From Oscillospiraceae bacterium (GTDB lineage: Bacteria > Bacillota > Clostridia > Oscillospirales > UBA929), in assembly GCA_009782475.1 (NCBI GenBank), contig WRIZ01000019.1:1-44588 (forward strand): a stretch of 44,588 nt of DNA, in the 5' to 3' direction. Both the position numbers and the translations under genes were made by a program. Under the pieces are notes generated by a model. That model was given only the letters and a program-made list of their open reading frames with translations. It was not told the DNA's origin and ran no database searches. This document shows, piece after piece, positions 42,622 to 44,588 of the stretch. Numbering within the stretch: the first letter of the stretch is position 1; the number at the start of each line of letters is the position of its first letter.

Positions 42622-44327
42622 GCGCGTTTCAGGAATATTGGCGGCTTTTAGGCTTGCATATCAGGATGCGGCTCTCCCTGTCCGCGCTCGGCGGGAAAGG
42701 GGTTAAACGGTCAGGGAAACAAACGGCCAAAATGATCGGGTTCGGCCTGATCATCCTTTATGCCGTCGGAGCCATCCTGCTCGTTTACAGCCTCGTCCTC
42801 TTCCCCTTCTTGCGCGGCATGGCGGAAGCCGGACTTCAGATACTGGCGATGGGAACCATCGTCCTGATCTGCATGATCCTTGTCATGGTATTCGGGACAT
42901 TAACGCTGCTGACGCTCGTCTTTGGGGCGCGGGATGCCGAAGCATACGCGGCTCTGCCGCTGCGGGAGCAATCGGTTTTCGCCGCCAAGTTTACCATGGC
43001 CTACGGCATTGAGATGGGGATCACGGCTCTCTTCCTGTGGCCGGCTATCGTTATATACGGCATTGTATCCGAATTGGCCGCGATGGAGTTTATCCTCCTC
43101 GCCCTCCGCGCCGTCCCGGTTTGGCTGCTGCTGCCGATGGCTCCGATGGCTTTGGCGGCGTTGATCTCGATGCTGTTTACCCGTCTGATGGCGTTGACCA
43201 AACGGCGGGATACCCTGTTGATGGTCTTTGGGATGGTGTTGGTTTTCGGGTTGGTGGTCGGGCAGTCCTTTTTGATGGGGCGGTTTATGCCGGTGTTGGA
43301 AAATGAAGAGCAGCTGACCGAATTGCTCAGCGACAGCAGCGCGACGCTCGAAGCCGTCACCCGCGCCTTCCCTCCTTCCATGTGGTGCTCACAGGCGTTG
43401 GCGGAAGAAAACGCGGCCAAAGCGGGGATGGGGTTCCTCGGCATGACAGCTTCGGCCGCCGCCGGGGGGGCTTTCTGCCTCTTGCTGAGCCGCCGCCTCT
43501 ATTATAAGGGAGTTTTGGCTCAGTTGGAAGCCCCCCGGGGAAAGAAAAAGGGGTTCCGGCAGGACGCTGTTAAAATGGGGAGCGCGCTGGGGGCTTTCTT
43601 TTTCAAAGAAATGAAAACCATCCTCCGCACCCCGGTCTACGCGATGAATATTCTAACAGGCGTGGTGATCTTCCCGGTCATGTTTGCCGCTTTATCGTTT
43701 ATCCCGGGCGGCGGAGCGTCGGGGCAGCTCGCTGAAATGATCGAAAATGTGACCGGGGAAGGGCAGGGAGACGTATTATATCTGCTGGCGGGCGGTATTG
43801 TCATGCTGACGGCGGTGATGGGCTCGGTCTGCGTTTCGACCACCTTCTCCCGCGAGGGCAAGATGCTGTGGGTTTCGCAAACCGTTCCGGTTCCGGCACG
43901 CACACAGTTGGCGGGAAGGCTGCTGGTTGGGTTTGCGCTGACGGCGGCCGGCGCTTTGCTGTCGATGGCGATGCTGGTGGTTTTTTTGGGCTTTTCCGTC
44001 CCGCAAGCGGTGTTTGGTTTGATCGCGGGGTTGTGCGCCGCCTTTCCGATTTTGACCGCCGCCGTCATCCCTGATACGCTGAAACCCAAACGCAAATGGA
44101 ACAGCGAGTCGGAAGCCATCAAACAGAATTTCAACTCCATATTGGCCATGCTGATTGGTTTTGGGGTCGCCATTGCCATTGCCGCGGCGGCATATGCGCT
44201 GCAGCTCTTCCTCCCGGTCTGGGCGGCCGGGGCGGTTGCGGCGGCGGCCTGCCTCATCGTCGGAGTTGCGATTTTCGGGTATACCGCCCGCATCGCGGAC
44301 AATATGATGAAGACGATTGACAGCTGA
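42618..44327 (+). CDS. Large ABC exporter permease
   Basis: A 569-residue membrane protein with roughly a dozen hydrophobic segments in two groups (about residues 35-245 and 320-560) separated by a cytoplasmic region, as in the double-length ABC-2-like permeases of Clostridia. It partners the preceding ATPase (ATGA overlap). No named family or substrate was recognised. A short G+C-rich palindrome follows the stop codon and may help terminate the transcript. Confidence 0.87.
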   Translation: MSAFQEYWRLLGLHIRMRLSLSALGGKGVKRSGKQTAKMIGFGLIILYAVGAILLVYSLVLFPFLRGMAEAGLQILAMGTIVLICMILVMVFGTLTLLTLVFGARDAEAYAALPLREQSVFAAKFTMAYGIEMGITALFLWPAIVIYGIVSELAAMEFILLALRAVPVWLLLPMAPMALAALISMLFTRLMALTKRRDTLLMVFGMVLVFGLVVGQSFLMGRFMPVLENEEQLTELLSDSSATLEAVTRAFPPSMWCSQALAEENAAKAGMGFLGMTASAAAGGAFCLLLSRRLYYKGVLAQLEAPRGKKKGFRQDAVKMGSALGAFFFKEMKTILRTPVYAMNILTGVVIFPVMFAALSFIPGGGASGQLAEMIENVTGEGQGDVLYLLAGGIVMLTAVMGSVCVSTTFSREGKMLWVSQTVPVPARTQLAGRLLVGFALTAAGALLSMAMLVVFLGFSVPQAVFGLIAGLCAAFPILTAAVIPDTLKPKRKWNSESEAIKQNFNSILAMLIGFGVAIAIAAAAYALQLFLPVWAAGAVAAAACLIVGVAIFGYTARIADNMMKTIDS

Positions 44328-44391
44328 AACGCCCGGGCGGCAACGGATTGGCGGGCTTGATAAATTTATTCGATTTTTTTACAAAAAAGTG

Positions 44392-44420
44392 TTGACATGG
44401 GCTTCGCGCTTTGCTATACT
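44392..44420 (+). promoter_or_regulatory. Strong sigma-A promoter at the right edge
   Basis: Perfect TTGACA (44392-44397), 17 bases ending TTGC, TATACT (44415-44420), with an A/T tract just upstream. It drives whatever lies beyond the window. Confidence 0.85.
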
Positions 44421-44427
44421 AATCAAG

Positions 44428-44588
44428 CGTCTCTCCAAAAGAGGCGGCGCGAAACGACAGAAAACCGCACCTTGTCAAGTAAATAACGTAACCGAGAAGC
44501 ACTTAGCGAGCGAAGGGCGCGGCGACGCGTCTGAGAGCGAAAGAGCTGAGTGTATGCCAGTAAGAAATAGCGGGGGAGCTGCTCTAAT
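44428..44588 (+). ncRNA. Unidentified structured leader or RNA (runs off the window)
   Basis: Right after the promoter the transcript can form a seven-pair hairpin (44428-44434 with 44440-44446), a CGCG stem capped by a GCGA tetraloop (44518-44529) and a pairing of AGAGC (44542-44546) with GCTCT (44581-44585). No convincing ribosome binding site precedes the only ATG (44554). I could not match it to RNase P, tmRNA, SRP RNA or a common riboswitch. It may be an rRNA-type leader, a regulatory leader or an independent RNA. Confidence 0.45.

Overview
The window reads as a chromosomal stretch of a spore-forming, moderately G+C-rich anaerobic Clostridia member (Bacillota, perhaps an Oscillospirales/Ruminococcus-like lineage; the order-level guess is inference). 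Grounds: a spoIVB sporulation protease, VanRS-type and OmpR-type two-component systems, a TPP riboswitch in front of a ThiT-type ECF component, strong AGGAGG ribosome binding sites, TTGACA/TATAAT promoters, and a cellobiose 2-epimerase/GH130 mannan pathway as in ruminal Firmicutes. No phage structural gene, transposase, tRNA, rRNA or CRISPR array was seen.

Layout. 1-4155: 5' part of a DNA-deoxyinosine/uracil glycosylase-family gene (-), a transglutaminase-like protein, a tiny basic protein and a 1041-residue secreted M30-like metalloprotease with Ig-like repeats (-). 4237-6813: a VanY-like D,D-carboxypeptidase with a VanR/VanS-like regulator pair and a possible attenuator in its leader. 6821-11756: a tightly overlapping four-gene operon for intracellular phosphorolysis of beta-mannan oligosaccharides (GH130_2, cellobiose 2-epimerase, GH130_1) ending in a DUF1846 protein. 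11780-14306: a GrpB-like remnant, a P-loop kinase-like protein, signal peptidase I and a type I aminotransferase. 14385-17662: a zinc-ribbon membrane protein and a HaeIII-like restriction-modification pair of visibly lower G+C. 17763-20265: spoIVB, then a SLOG-like protein paired with a protein-kinase-like protein.

20300-26108: a TPP-riboswitch unit (thiT-like gene plus HAD phosphatase), a truncated XRE repressor, a small zinc-ribbon membrane protein, an orphan HisF-like barrel, and a serine hydrolase/pyridoxamine kinase operon behind a palindromic operator. 26118-30329: two tandem chemoreceptors with related C-termini. 30386-32373: a YtrA-type GntR/ABC operon. 32390-36794 (-): a short-chain-acid uptake and activation operon (YaaH-type transporter, XRE-cupin regulator, acyl-CoA synthetase, CoA-transferase). 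36800-37637 (-): a compact mini-gene unit and a secreted small peptide coupled to an unknown protein. 37741-41617 (-): a response regulator/histidine kinase/ABC-2 exporter operon. 41678-41707: three adjacent DnaA-box matches. 41799-44327: a second ABC exporter operon. 44392-44588: a strong promoter followed by a structured leader that runs off the window.

The accessory content is dominated by sensing and export. The parts least explained by known families are the DUF1846 gene in the mannan operon, the SLOG/kinase pair, the 36.8-37.0 kb mini-gene, the secreted peptide pair, the DnaA-box cluster, the long platform downstream of the TPP aptamer and the unidentified leader at the right edge.
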